From: Manduca sexta
Lineage: Eukaryota > Arthropoda > Insecta > Lepidoptera > Sphingidae
Assembly: GCF_014839805.1 (NCBI RefSeq)
Contig: NC_051120.1
Location: forward strand, 6,634,001-6,698,000
Length of the DNA stretch: 64,000 bases
Direction of reading: 5' to 3'
In this document: positions 46,210-59,400 of the stretch, piece after piece
Numbering within the stretch: the stretch's first letter is position 1
Layout: the number at the start of each line of letters is the position of its first letter
The notes under the pieces: model-generated
What the model saw: the letters and a program-made list of their open reading frames with translations, nothing else
Told to the model about the DNA's origin: nothing
The model's database searches: none
Translations under genes and position numbers: made by a program

Positions 46210-46305
46210 CTGCAAACCATTATTGTACTTTGTAGCGTTCCGCAACAACATGCTAAGCTTAACCAAATATTCATATAAAAATAACAGCTCTAATGTATTG
46301 CAGGG

Positions 46306-46356
46306 TTAAGCACAAAGTGTGACTAGCACATTCCTGAAGTCACCAGTCAGGTCATC
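46306..46356 (-). CDS. AnxB9: Annexin alternative terminal exon 7c
   Basis: After a GTTTACAG acceptor, 17 codons read DDLTGDFRNVLVTLCA and then TAA, in phase 0 as required. The C-terminal LVTLCA resembles the usual vertebrate annexin ending L-L-x-L-C. Confidence 0.85.
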   Translation of the reverse strand, partial: DDLTGDFRNVLVTLCA

Positions 46357-46656
46357 CTGTAAACAACAGCGGAAAACGCGCTCACGCTTCACATGTTAGC
46401 GAACAAAATAAACTGGCCCATAGTTCAAACCACTGCGCTCAAACTTCAAACGTGCATTCTTGGTACTGACTATACATGAGAATGGAAATCACAATGATTA
46501 AATAGCTTAAATTAATTATATAATGTCTTTAAAATGCACATAAGTGTACTCGGTTACAATAGATGCAATAAATAGTTTGCTTTACTTGACACTGCGTTGG
46601 TGTAAAACGGAATGGCGCTCGTAATACTGAGTGTTAATGTTATAGCAGTGTAGGCT

Positions 46657-46707
46657 TTAGTAACACATTGTTGATAGGAGTTCGCCGAGCGGACCTCCTA
46701 TGTCCTC
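46657..46707 (-). CDS. AnxB9: Annexin alternative terminal exon 7b
   Basis: After a TTTTTCAG acceptor, 17 codons read EDIGGPLGELLSTMCY and then TAA, in phase 0. It is the most divergent of the four; the Gly-Asp-Tyr/Phe-Lys core is replaced by Gly-Pro-Leu-Gly-Glu, which may alter the last helix. Confidence 0.75.
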   Translation of the reverse strand, partial: EDIGGPLGELLSTMCY

Positions 46708-47053
46708 CTGAAAAACCAACAACTACTTGTAAAACTAAGCAAAACTAATGAGGAACCGTTACCTCGTGCACGAGCGCGACACATAAAGCTGTTAGCTACG
46801 GAAGAGTTACATGACCGGGACCGTGCTCACAAGCGAACTATACAGATCTCAAATAAATTTACATCTCACGATAACCTAGCACACCCGACGACCGCGAACG
46901 TCTAGACTAGCGTTGTGCTTGTTTTACTTTACGATCGGCCGTCAAGCCCTAACTGTCTTAATAATCTAGCAAATTGACAAAAAAAAAACTTAAAATATTC
47001 GAGATAGGTGGATATCAACCATAGTGATCCTGACCATTCGGGAACCACACAAT

Positions 47054-50000
47054 TTATTCGACTAGGGTCAATAAAGCCTTCTTGTAATCCCCGGAAGTGT
47101 CGTCCTGCAATCAAAACGGATTCTGAACTACTGTATTCATTTGTCGACAAATAAACCTTTTACATATGCCAATTAGTGCTTTTCTCTGTTAGAACAATTA
47201 ACACATTTGCTGATAACTTCACAAAATTATTGACTTTATACTAAATCTTGAATATTCCTATAAACAGATCTGTATAATAAGTATATATTATAATGAGGGT
47301 TAGATTTTATAGGTGATGTGTCGTATGGGCAATGCACAGCCACAATTACAACAGTGTATCGTAAAGAAGTATGGGTCAGTTTATATATTTCTATTAAATA
47401 TAAAACATAGAAATACACATGCTTGTTAGACATTAGACAAACAACGGACAAATGAGTTAATTTTATGAACACAATGATTATGGACGACAGTTATTAAAAA
47501 TGCAATAGGTTATATCAATAAATACAGTAAATAATCAATGAAACTTTAAATTCAACATCAAACTAAACTGATAAATTTTCAATGCGTTTCTCATATGAAG
47601 CAAATCAAGCATATTCAAGTGACGCTTTCGTATGAAAGTGCCGAATGAATGATTATTGCAAGACAACTTACAGCGATCCAGCTCTCCAGGGGCTTGCCGT
47701 ATTTGTCAAGGAATGCCTGTTTGATGTCCCCGAGGTCGATCTCGGAGCGGCTGACCACGATTCTGATGAGGGTCTTATCATTTGTACCGAGCCCTTTCAT
47801 GGAATAGTACAGGCGCTCAGCGAAGAAACCAACCTTGCTCTTTACGCATTTCACTAGAAAATTAAAAATTTATAATTTTAGAACCGGTAAAAATTTATTT
47901 TTAAAACATTGCTATTTTAATACAACAGTGAAAGGTAATCAATCTTCGCTGAAAACAAAATCTTTTTTATTGACAAGTACCTAAACAATGATAATCTGAT
48001 AGGTATAATACATTTTGTACTGTCATAGTATTTTAATTGTCGTCTAAATCCTGTATTACATTGTTTGAAATTGACAAAAAGTTGAATGACTACTGAAGGC
48101 CGTTTTAACATTAATTTCCTGTCAAACGGCCTCGTAACAAGACGCGATGACTAATCGACGCTTAGACGCTTCTAGAATCACACGCCATTTACTTTCTACA
48201 CGTATCCACGTGAGTGAATTGTAAACATTCTCCGTATCGGCACGACGTATGTAAAATTCCAGCAATTTTTGCTAAATATTCATAACGTGTTAATCAAAAT
48301 GTTTACGGAACACGTATTTCGAAACTTGCATGTTCTTTTTAATTTTACTATTTTCTGGATCGAAGCCAATTTTAATACAAATAGTTGATGTTCGTATTGA
48401 GATAATAGCTGGTCATAAGAATATGCAATAGAAAATGTTATGTTCATATTCAGTAATGTAGTGTTTCTGATTAACTTTCGTATGTATGAAAATAATAATA
48501 AAACACCCAATAGATAAACCATGCTAATCAATGTTTTTGGCGAACGGATAAGACATTATTTCAATTGCTACTTACCAATAGCAAGCATGCCCTTCTCGAT
48601 GCTTCCAGAGAATTCCTTCTTGATAGATTCTTCGATGTCCTTTCCAGTCAACGCCTCGAATTCAGCGAATATCTATAATATAAGGTAAGTGTTATAAAAG
48701 GCGAATTGTAGCGAGAATAATTGACATCATTGAGGCGTCTGCAATCTCAATTGTACGAAGCTTGTAATGATGATTTATCAGTCGTGAGTCAGAAAATACA
48801 ACTGTTCGCTCATTGTTCAAATATGCACAGAATGCAATGAATTATTTATTGTATTCAGGTTGTTATTGGACTATAATATATTATATACACCAAAATAAGT
48901 TTTTCATTTGAAATATGAGAACAAGGAAATATATTCATATTCATTTGGTTTGTCATACATTGATTACAACTGACTCCTATTGTCTAATACATCCTGAACA
49001 AATGATTCTATTATTACAGACCAGTTGCATAACTCGGTCGGTATGTAATATTAATTGATCCACGTCTGTCATCTCATTATTATAAATTATATTCATATGA
49101 AATGCCACTGAGGTTATCGCGTTTTTTTATTTTCCTCAAACTTCGCAGAATCTTTTAGTTCACCTAAACTAGATTGCATTTTTATAAAGGTAATTAGGGT
49201 GGTCTTACCTGTCTCAGCTGTTGGTAGGATCGTGTGATAAGAATAGAGTTGAAGACGGACTCGTCGGTGCCCCATTGTCCCTCGCCGGCGTTGGCCAGGG
49301 CCTCAGCGTCAGCCCTAGCGGCGCCTTCGTCCACACCCTGGTTCTCATCACGGTTGGCCATACATAGGGAAACACACAGCCTCTTGAAGTGGCCAGATGT
49401 GTCGCCTTTCAGATCCGATTCCAAGCTCTTGTTGTATACTAGGCGATAAAGAAATAGCATTGAAATTTTTTGACTGTAGGTTACTGGCTGGTTTTTCTTT
49501 TATTCATTTAGTTTTCATAAAAAATCATACTACCGTATATTTGGATTCTATTCGCAACGCAAAACGACTACATACATTAACACTTTGAAATGCACAGGCG
49601 ATTCCGTAGTTATCGTATTTCGGTATTATCTGCCAGCTAGTTATCATTGGTCTGGCGCCTGGCCTGTAACCTGTTTCAATAATTCCTCTAGATATTTTAG
49701 TATTATTATCCCCCCTCCCCCAGGTTATAATTTTTACAGGCATTACAGTATATGAGAAAATGGTTCACTTGAAAACACCATTACGCTAACGACTACACAC
49801 ACACAGGTCCATTCGAGTCACGAATGTTGACGTCAATAAATGCAAATGTCTATTGACCTAGTGCTTCATGGTCGATACCTTATAACATTGGTATTGTTAA
49901 AGAACCTACGTCGTTTTATGGCATCAATATATTCGATGAATTTTCATATAATAGTTTATATTATATTTTTCATATAATTTAAATATGGTATCGTAGAGGG

Positions 50001-53000
50001 TGAACTGTGAAATCCAATAAATGTGGTAGAACCAAATTTTAAACACTTTTTTTGTCAGTGAAAAATAAAATAACTGGATAGTTAATAAGACAGTGTAAGT
50101 CAAATAAATGACAAGTTGGCGCTACATTTTTACTATTCCAACATCATCCCAATGTTATAAATGTGAGACTGTGTTATATATGACCGGTAGTGGCATAGCA
50201 TGAGTTCTTGTCGCTCAAGGTACCGGGCAAGAGCAAAATAAGTTCATTTAAAAAAATACATGTCGCTGACCCATACCAGCCCCTTCTCCTTCCCCCGGTA
50301 TTGGAAAATGCGACAAAAATAAATTAAAAAAGATTTATTTTATAACTACGCTTCGCCACTGTACCTTAACATAATACAACATAAAGAGAGTTCCACTCAC
50401 ATTGTTCGTAGAAAGCTGAGATGGTGCGGATGCCGTAGTTTGAGAGTGTGCACAGGATCTCAATGATCGCCTCCTCGTCGGTACCGAGTCCCGCGACGGC
50501 GTCGTGCAGTTCCTTAGCGTAGAAGTGTGGCAGGGGGGTCATCAGCGCAACGATGACGTTCTCCAAGTTGCCGCTCAGTTCGCTCTTCAACTCGCTGATG
50601 AGGTCCTAGGATAAACATAATGTTATTGTATGGAATTAAACAAGGCTATGACTTGATAGAAATTATTATTTATCTAGAACAAATACTTAGTTACTAAACG
50701 AAAGATTTTCAACAATTCAATTAATGTTATAACTTATGTTATTTTCAGAAAAATAAAATAAGTCACTTTTTATAATAATTCGTTGGGTAATGTGTGTGTT
50801 TGTCTAAGTCTGATCGTGTGAAAAATGAATTTCGCGAGATAAGAAGTAGTCTACCTGGTAACCTAGGACACGTTCTGCCTGTATTTACTTATGCCAAATT
50901 TTATCCAAATGCGTTTAACGGTGTCTACATTTACTTCTCACAGATATCTTTACAAACTTTTGTATTTATAAATAATACCTAAGTAAGAATACGAGTATAA
51001 ACTTTGTCCCGTAACAAATGCAGCCGTGTAAATCTGACGTTAATTAGTTACGGCTATGGATAAGTGTTTCATGTAATAATATGTTGTTGACAATAATAAT
51101 TATGAGTATATGATGCTTTATGCTCTATTTGTCGCTTTGACTATTTATGTTAACAAACTAAGCAGCAAATATTTGTATGAAAACAAATGTGTCAGCGACT
51201 GAAATTGCTAGGCTCTAAGCATCTTTGTTATCATAAATTTATAGTGACATAGAAGATGTTAACTGTCTTGTGCGCGTCGATCAATGTTCCTCAAGGATTC
51301 TTGGAATTGAGCCAAGTCACTCCCTAAACTACGTAACTGTAGGGTGAGATTATGACCGAATAGGGAGAGATAGAAAATATTACGACTTACACAGCAAACT
51401 CTTTTCCCGGTGAATTCAATTCCGACCATAATATCATTTTAGGAGAAATTTGTGACTATTTAAATTATTCAAACTGAGAACTTCACAGTCCAATAATGAC
51501 ACAAACTCAAAATGTTTTGTCGATCTATCAAATTTTAATAATGGGAATATTAATTTTATAAAATATACACATTGATTTTTTGTGGCAGTGACTTTTATTT
51601 ATTTATTATTTTAATAAGCATACCTACCCTATATATATGGATATTCCTCGAATACCCGTAGTATTCGAGGAATATACTCAATTAGTTTTATTGAAACAAA
51701 CAACATCATATAGAAATAAATATGTAAAGGAAAATTATTCTAATTTTTATCCATATTTATTAATGACGTATAACGCCTTGTGGTTGTGGAATTTAACCTG
51801 AATCCAATAATTCCCATTGATTACCCAATAAACATTCATACACTTGAATTCAGGTGATAAATTGTTGAAAATGTATATTTATATGCAGTGATGGTTTAAA
51901 TCTCTAACAAGTCTTTAGGATGAAATTATTTATAAAAATCGCCTACGTACACATATTACAACTTCAAACGTTTGTGTCTAGTGTGTAGTATTGCGTGCCG
52001 GTTTAAAAATGTCTTTACCGGTCACTGCCAACGAAATACGAGGAAAAGCAAATGGTTTCACAATGAGTTTTGGGCTGGCAATTAACCCAGTGCATGTGTC
52101 TCGGTATTTGGGTGCATTGCACGGATGATGAGGCAATTTCTATGGGTAGAGCGTCCGTGTACAATAATAAAATATTAAAACGGCGACGTAAACGTGGTTA
52201 TGATTCTTAATTTGATTATACTATTATAAGTTAACTAATATCACCTGAATTAAATACATCAGTTTTCAAACTGTGTACAATAACATAAATGCTGTTTCTA
52301 AGAGGAAAATCTAAATAGATACAAAGTACCACAATGTATGTATAGTTAACCTTTGTACATTATTTCAGAATGTTGCACGAAATTCCATTGTCAATAAAAA
52401 ACACATAGGCCTAATTATAACGCTTACATTTAAACGTATTTAAAATCATAATATTCCCAACATGCAATAAATATATGTGTTTAAACACAATGTTTTCCCA
52501 ATAACCCCATTTGTAATTAATAATTATAACAAACGTTACTGATAAAAATATTCATGCTAATTAAGTAGACGTATATTACAATGATTGTTCTTGTAATCGC
52601 ATTATCGTATTTTGACTTATTGTCAGATAATTTTATGGTGTGGTACGAGTACTATATAAACAGCGATGCCACAAGATAAGATAAAAGTGCAAGCGACCTC
52701 GGAAGTATTGGCGGTCTTATTACACTTGTTTCTCAATCCACCTGCCCATGCGGCGAGGTTCTTTTTTATCAGCAAGAAAAATATTTGAAACTAAAGATCA
52801 AATTTACTGCCGTGTTTCTAAGGTGGTTATTTAATTTATTCTGGACTTTTTCTGTCTCAAGTATGATGAACTGTCTTGAAATTCCGTGCAGTTATATGCA
52901 GGTTAACCAACTGTTACATAAACATACCGCAGATCATTATCGTTTGGTGATAAACGACATTCTGACGTGCCTCTATATTGTATAATAATTCTACCAAGAA

Positions 53001-55498
53001 AAAAACGTTATTAAAACCTAAACGTTAAAGCATGCGAACTAGTTCACATTAAACACTTTCCTTTAGAGTTCTACTTCCCGGCTTTAGAGAAAAACAGTTT
53101 CCTAGTAGTACGTGAATCAGCTATGACTAAACTAATGGAAGGTTGATTGAAGTTGCAAGGCCATTCACAAAGTTAACAGATTAATAACCAAGGTGAATTC
53201 TGTACTAACTACTCACATCGTACAACATTTCGGTTTAAAATCAGTCATCATGGTGTATGTTTTTTAACGCTCTTGTACCCATTAAGTATAATAATTTTGG
53301 CGATGCGTCACCACGCTAGAAATAATGATGCTTGTGATGTGTCTACCCACATTTAAAGAGTCTCGACAGGTATTATAGTCACAAATTATGCAAAATATTA
53401 TTAAAAAGTATTAATGAAGAACATGTTTATATAGCTAATCAATTCTAACAGAATATATAAATATTTAATTATTAGGTAAAAGTTTGTTTACGCATCACTG
53501 CATCTTTTGGGTAAACCAATTTTCGCATTAAATTATGTTCAGCAGTGTTGGCTATCGGTTTATCACAGTAGGAAGCAAGATTTTTATGAAATTAATTCTA
53601 CACTGCCTTTGTTGCTACCGCATTAGTTCCTCTAATGAGAAATTTATATTAATTAAAATGGAAAAATATTTCTAGAAAAAGTTGATGTTGCATGGTTAAG
53701 TGCTGAAATGGATCATTAATTCAAAACATGGCTCACGCCAACTTATATTGCGATTAAATTTCTTGACTTATTGTAGAAGTCAGATAACAAGTAACAAACA
53801 TGTATGATTAACATTTATCAGTGTTGGTTAAATATAATTCGTAATGTAAGTAAACAATGTTTTGATAACGCAGAGGTTAATACTTGTAGACCTTAACACT
53901 AACACCTGTGTCTGAGTCAGAAAAACTATTTTACATTGTGTTTGCAATTACCGTCGAGTGGCCTGTGTTACTGTTTTTCACACCTCGCCTTCCTGCGTTC
54001 CTGGTAGCTAATAACTACAATTAGTGTTTTATAAACTCCGATAACTGATTAATAAAGTTTAATTTACTTAGTTTAAATTTCGTCTAATAAATAAAAAAAT
54101 AAATAAAACTTAACATTTGGATGACTCAAAATGTTAATAATGTTAGTATTTAGTGTCAATTAAAATGTTTGTTTTTAAAATAATGAGTCCGGGGTCAAGT
54201 ACCTTAAAGCGTAATTTGATTAACGTTCGTTATTAATTTTTATTAATTAAGAAAACATATCGAGGATACCCGATAAATCTATATGTATTTGTAGGAGTTT
54301 TTCATGAACAAATAATTAACTCGGAGGTTTTCCTAAACATATTACTATTCTCAGAATTCAGAAAAGTTCCTAATAGCACTCACATGAGTACACATGTTAA
54401 ATATTCCCTTCAATAACAACTAAAATAGGTTGTTACATACCTTGCCATAGTTAGTCTTGAAAGTTTCGGCGATCTCCAGACGCTGGACGATACCGCGGCG
54501 GCAAAGGACGTCGATGATGGCCTTCTCGTCGGTGCCAAACCCTTTCATAGCCTTGCGGAGGGTCTCCGCATCCGCCGCGGGGTCGAAAGGCTCCGCGGGG
54601 TACACCGTGGGGGTGCACTGTGGGGTTAAAAATATTTTACAAATAATGTATGTATGTATGAGATGTGTGTTTTAATAAAAGTTTTATTTTTATTTAAAAA
54701 AAAAATAGACACCGTATTTGAACGTAATTGTTTAGATTTATTGTAAGTTTTAAGCGAAACACATTGCATAGGTATGCTGAAGGGGAATGATAGCTTCAGT
54801 TTTATAACCGTAGAAGCGATTGATTACTGATGACCTCATAATATTATTACCTATGTTTTGCCGCTATTGCTACGAAAATAAATACTTATAGGTATTTTTC
54901 CAGAAAAGTTACAATAGAAACCAGATAACAGTATGTAGGTAAAACAATTAAAAGCTTTTTTTATAAAACGAAATTCCGTTGAGATGTAAGTATATATTTA
55001 TCAATAACGGGAACCTCCGCTTATAGATTCAATTTTATTCGTATGACTAACCATTTTACCACTCTGTTTAAAACAAGCATTCATGGAAGTTAATGATAAA
55101 AAGTGAACGGATTTCCATTAAACCGATAATGTACGATTTTGGCCTGTGGGTACACCGTAATGGTTAACCACACGTCCGATTTGAATGACCTAATGATTTG
55201 ATAGGAACAGTGTTCAGGGCGTGATTCAACCTTGAATCTCCCTTCAATCTATTCAAAGAAAACTGGTTTAACATCTCACAAACCGCGAACAATACGCTCG
55301 TGATATTATCAAAGACTTGGTGCCATGTTCAAAAGTAAAAAAACATAAAATGGCAGGTTGCAATCCATTTTGTTCTCACATTAGTAACCTTGTGCCGAAA
55401 AGATGACATCACCCGTGAGGCTACAGAACAAAATATGTAGATATATCTATAAGTAGGTGGAATCTTACCTTATAGGGGTAGTACTGTTGTCCGCTCAT
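47054..55498 (-). CDS. AnxB9: Annexin B9 (isoform using proximal terminal exon 7a)
   Basis: Annexins bind acidic membranes in a Ca2+-dependent way and act in trafficking and cortical scaffolding. Exons in transcript order: 55498-55469, 54617-54441, 50605-50401, 49438-49209, 48672-48576, 47853-47672 and last exon 47104-47054. They give 323 codons plus stop with closed phases, the size I recall for silkworm annexin IX. The short head [10 protein letters not shown] precedes four annexin repeats. Type II Ca2+ loops are visible as [11 protein letters not shown] (I), [11 protein letters not shown] (II), [10 protein letters not shown] (III) and [14 protein letters not shown] (IV). Exon 7a reads [16 protein letters not shown]. 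Three more last exons lie downstream (46657, 46306, 46159), so this gene makes at least four C-termini if all are used. Intron 2 is 3.8 kb. Confidence 0.95.
50606..54440 (-). other. AnxB9: Annexin intron 2
   Basis: A 3.8-kb AT-rich intron. The only structured element I see is the hairpin at 51641-51675. No repeat family from elsewhere in the window and no nested gene were recognised. Confidence 0.6.
51641..51675. repeat. Perfect hairpin: 15-bp stem, 5-nt loop
   Basis: ATATTCCTCGAATAC, loop CCGTA, then the exact reverse complement GTATTCGAGGAATAT, in annexin intron 2. Confidence 0.9.
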
Positions 55499-55510
55499 GT
55501 TGAAAGATTC
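55469..55510 (-). other. AnxB9: Annexin first coding exon including 5'UTR part
   Basis: The acceptor CCTGCAG (exon from 55510) precedes GAATCTTTCAAC and the ATG at 55498-55496, so the start codon lies in the second transcribed exon and translation begins 12 nt into it. Confidence 0.7.
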
Positions 55511-55759
55511 CTGCAGGAAAGAAAACAATTTTGAAAACACCGTAAATACCAAGTTATAAATAGAATCGCTATCAACGCGGACCGGCTTTCGAGTAACAAA
55601 CACTGGAGTGCCGGTAAACTGGTGCCAAATATATCAAAAACACAGCAAATATTTTAACAAATACGTAAATTGACAGTTACTTATTGGCTACAAAGGCTAA
55701 TTTGGTGAATATTGAGAAAAATACGTACTTTTGTAAATTAGCGACACACCCAACCTCAC

Positions 55760-55853
55760 TTGTACGGAGCGAATTCCGAAATATACACGACTCGAATGAA
55801 ACTCACTGAGGTCGCTCGTAGTCGTGGCGTTTTTGTTCGCCCTCTCTCTCGCG
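55760..55853 (-). promoter_or_regulatory. AnxB9: Candidate annexin promoter and non-coding first exon
   Basis: On the minus strand, a GAGA-factor-like run GCGCGAGAGAGAGGGCG (about 55839-55855) is followed by an initiator-like CTCAGTGAG (A+1 near 55807), about 48 nt of exon and a good donor CAA|GTGAGG (exon end 55760). Splicing from here to the acceptor at 55511 removes a 249-bp intron. A second GC-rich stretch (56945-57030) is an alternative promoter candidate. There is no transcript evidence. Confidence 0.4.
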
Positions 55854-56095
55854 CCAGCGATTGATAACATTTGGTATGTTGTCTGAAATCTATTTTCTTA
55901 CTCTTGTAATCACTGTATTGTAACTCCAATCAATATAAGTGCTGTTATCTGTAAAAACGTGGTATTTTATCGTATTTCTTGAGATTCATCAAAACTGCTC
56001 ATTATCTTGATGTTATGTAACTGATACCAAAGAAGCCCATATCGAAAGGTGTTATCGCATCTTTTACACTAAGCAATAACTCATAAGTAATACTT

Positions 56096-56423
56096 ATAAT
56101 AATAATAATATCAGCCCTGTATTATATACTTGCCCACTGCTGAGCACGGGCCTCCTCTACTACTGAGAGGGATTAGGCCTTAGTCCACCACGCTGGCCTA
56201 GTGCGGATTGGTAGACTTCACACACCCTCGAAATTCCTATAGAGAACTTCTCAGGTATGCAGGTTTCCTCACGATGTTTTCCTTCACCGTTAAAGCAAGC
56301 GATAATTCACAAAGAATACACACATAATTTATTAGAAAAATCAGAGGTGTGTGCTCTTGGGATTTGAACCTGCGGACATTCGTCTCGGCAGTCCGTTCCA
56401 CAACCAACTAGGCTATCGCCGCT
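56096..56423 (-). mobile_element. tRNA-derived SINE, family A, full-length
   Basis: Same structure as 42081-42415: minus-strand A box ATAGCCTAGTTGG, B box GCAGGTTCAAATCCCAAGAG, tail of ATT repeats. The two copies differ at only a small number of positions by eye, which implies fairly recent activity. Confidence 0.92.
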
Positions 56424-59400
56424 TATAGTAATACTTAATACTTAATAATCATAAAATAATATTATTATGTGACGTTACTCGTTATCAAAATATTCTTTAT
56501 AACAAAGAATGTTTCTATTAGTGTAATGTATTTGTTAAATCACTAACATGGGCAGTTTCTAATAGAGGTAATACCATTTATATATTTGGTTCTTTGTTAT
56601 TTGAACGTGGTGCATAATCTTACTGCCAATTTATAAGATTGCTATTGTTTAATATTAGGTCTTTTGTGTTACAGGATGGTCGAGTACCTATATAAAACAT
56701 GAGATTATGTGTGGGTTTATGAGGGTACAGCAATAATTTATTTTCTGAACTGAGCTGGATTTAAAATAAGTATATACTTACTTCTGGTTTTTAAATGAGG
56801 AGGTAGATACTCACATTTGAGTAATGGTTAACGGGATCCTGAAGTAGGCAGTACAAATAAAATTGTGGCTTACATGTACTCAATTATATATTAAATATAA
56901 TAGAATGAATTCTGTACCAAAAGTTGGTAGCCTGTGAAGCATGCAGGTTATTCGCCACCGGTGATGTCATCGAACGCCGGTCCCCGCGCGACCGGCCGGC
57001 GCGGCCACCGAGCGACCGCCCAACATAACTACAACCGCGGACGAACTTCGATTTCTTTGCCTTTATGCTCCAGAGAATCACAATAAAATCCAATAAGATT
57101 CGAGTTGGTAGACATGATTTGTTTGTTATCAATAATATTGAAACAAATTATATTTAATGCGGTAAAATGTCTCATAGCTCTACTAAAATTTAAACAATAT
57201 TATGTATATATTCGAGCCTGTTTTTCTTATATTTATCTCGTAAGACTATACATTAATTTTGTTATGTACTTAGTTTATTATTTCGTTAAAATATTAATTT
57301 ATCTATCTCAATAATCCTAATAATAGTAATTGTAAGCACGTTATATTTACCACATGATTGCATATAATAAAAAAAAAATTAGACATTCAAAGTTGGGAAA
57401 ATTAGAATACCTAAACAGGTGACTTTATTTTTAATCTTAAATATGGACTAAAATATAAAATGATCGATTTTTTTATAAGCGTAATATGTTTTTTAAGTGG
57501 TTAAGTACTTCGGTACATCTACATAATAATAAAATAGGTAATTCCAAGATCAACAACTCATAATATTATCAATCTCTCATTTATTGTGAAACATGTATCA
57601 TAGTTAAAAATACTCTGACTTATCACAATAAATAATACGTCACATAACGAGGCTTAATGATTATTCTGATCACTTTTCGTCACTGATCTTATTCATGATT
57701 GTTAGATCATCAGTTTGAGGAAATGACTCAGAGCAGCTTGGACTTGTTATGACGCTATCGTAAATAAAGGCCGAGATTGAAAGATCGGAAGATGTATTAT
57801 TCACTGTAGAAAATTACTGCGAAAAGGACTTGTTTATACCCCGTGGTTTGTGAAGGTTTTATTTTATAGTGCGTAGTGTTTTGAAATTTGTTTTTGACCA
57901 TTGATTACTCTTTGTGTAGCACTTACTATTATGGTGCTCGTAGCGTCTGCAATCCAATTTTCCTAGAGTTCAAATTATACCAGATTCCCTTAGATATAGA
58001 GATTCTATTAGCACGAAGACACATCGATTTATAGACAAATAGTTTGTGTAAAAGTATTAGTACGAATGAGAGATATAACATTGTGAAACATATATAGCGT
58101 AGGTATAGTAGAAGTGATTTTCAAAGTTTTACAGAAGAAAACTTTTAGTACCTACGTAAGTACTAATCGGTAAATAAAAGTTTTTACATAAATTGGCAAT
58201 TTTCGTTGTTTTTTTTTCAGTTCTGTACTTATATATAGATTTTAATATCTTCAAAAATGATGGATAGTTTCCTGAGAAAGCTTTTTTAGCTACGGCGATT
58301 AAGGATTCTGCACCATCTCAAAAATTCACCTGTGTTTTTAATCGTATTTGTTCATTGCAGAATAACGGATTTTTAGCAATACAACATGTCAGCCATTATC
58401 GTCGACTTCAGGGCAAAGGCCTTATCTACTGGCTTTTCATCTGTGCCTAACTAAAGCTATGCGAGCGACCTATCCAATACGTTTCCAACTCATCTTTTTC
58501 TAGGCCTAACATTGTGCCACTATAGCCTATGATTTTTTTTAGACAATTCAGAGAATTTACAACTACGAGTATGGTTACTCTTAAAAGAACAATAACCTGT
58601 AAAAATTACATTTAAAAAGTAGGTAACCACTAACTAATCAAATATTGTGGTCGAGTAAGAACACTCATAATATTATTCATTTTTCTTACGTGTAACAAAA
58701 ATGTAGGACAGGTACGGGGGTTTGTACATATTGAAGTAAACAGGTAATTGGGCGCGGTTGTAGTTTCATTTTGACGGAAAAGTGCGGCGGAGGTGATTTC
58801 AAAGGGAACGATGACGTCACACGTTAAGCCTGTTTATGTAGGCAAAACGACCTTTTTGGATAATTGTTGTTGCCTAATAGTCAACATTAATTAATTACCT
58901 TAGTGTTTTACCATAGCGTGTCAAAGTGGGCCAGAGTTTATGCAAGTAAATATGGGTCAGATATAGTATAAGTTTATGTAAGTAAATATATGCTTTTTAT
59001 TAGTTCAGTCGTATTTTCAGGAGGTACGGTGGAGGTGCTACTGGTGTAGGCACAATTTGTTCAGATATTTTGTCATGTGAGCGAGCAAGGTAATTGAAAT
59101 ATCGTACACAAATATTGTTGTTTAACTTATGTTTTGTGATTTAAATGAGGTGATTTGATAAACGATAAAAAAAAATCATTGCTTGCCCAAATCGTTCACA
59201 CAATTTTGGCATTGTGTGAACCATTTTGGGTTCGATCGGACAAACAAATTTTAAGATTCCAAAAAGATATCCTTTACTATGGCATTCCGCTTTAGAATTT
59301 GGCACAGGGACATAGATATAAGCAATTTTATACATAATCTTCAACCGTGTAATCAAATTACTACATCCGAATTAACGATATGTAATGATAATTTATATTT

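Noticed and set aside
51641..51675. Hairpin as a miRNA precursor
   Set aside because: The stem is too short (15 bp) and perfectly paired, unlike a 60-80 nt animal pre-miRNA; the same applies to the hairpin at 37730-37771.
56941..56966. Minus-strand DDITGGE-stop, resembling an annexin terminal exon
   Set aside because: It lies upstream of the annexin start, lacks an AG acceptor and is only seven residues; coincidence.
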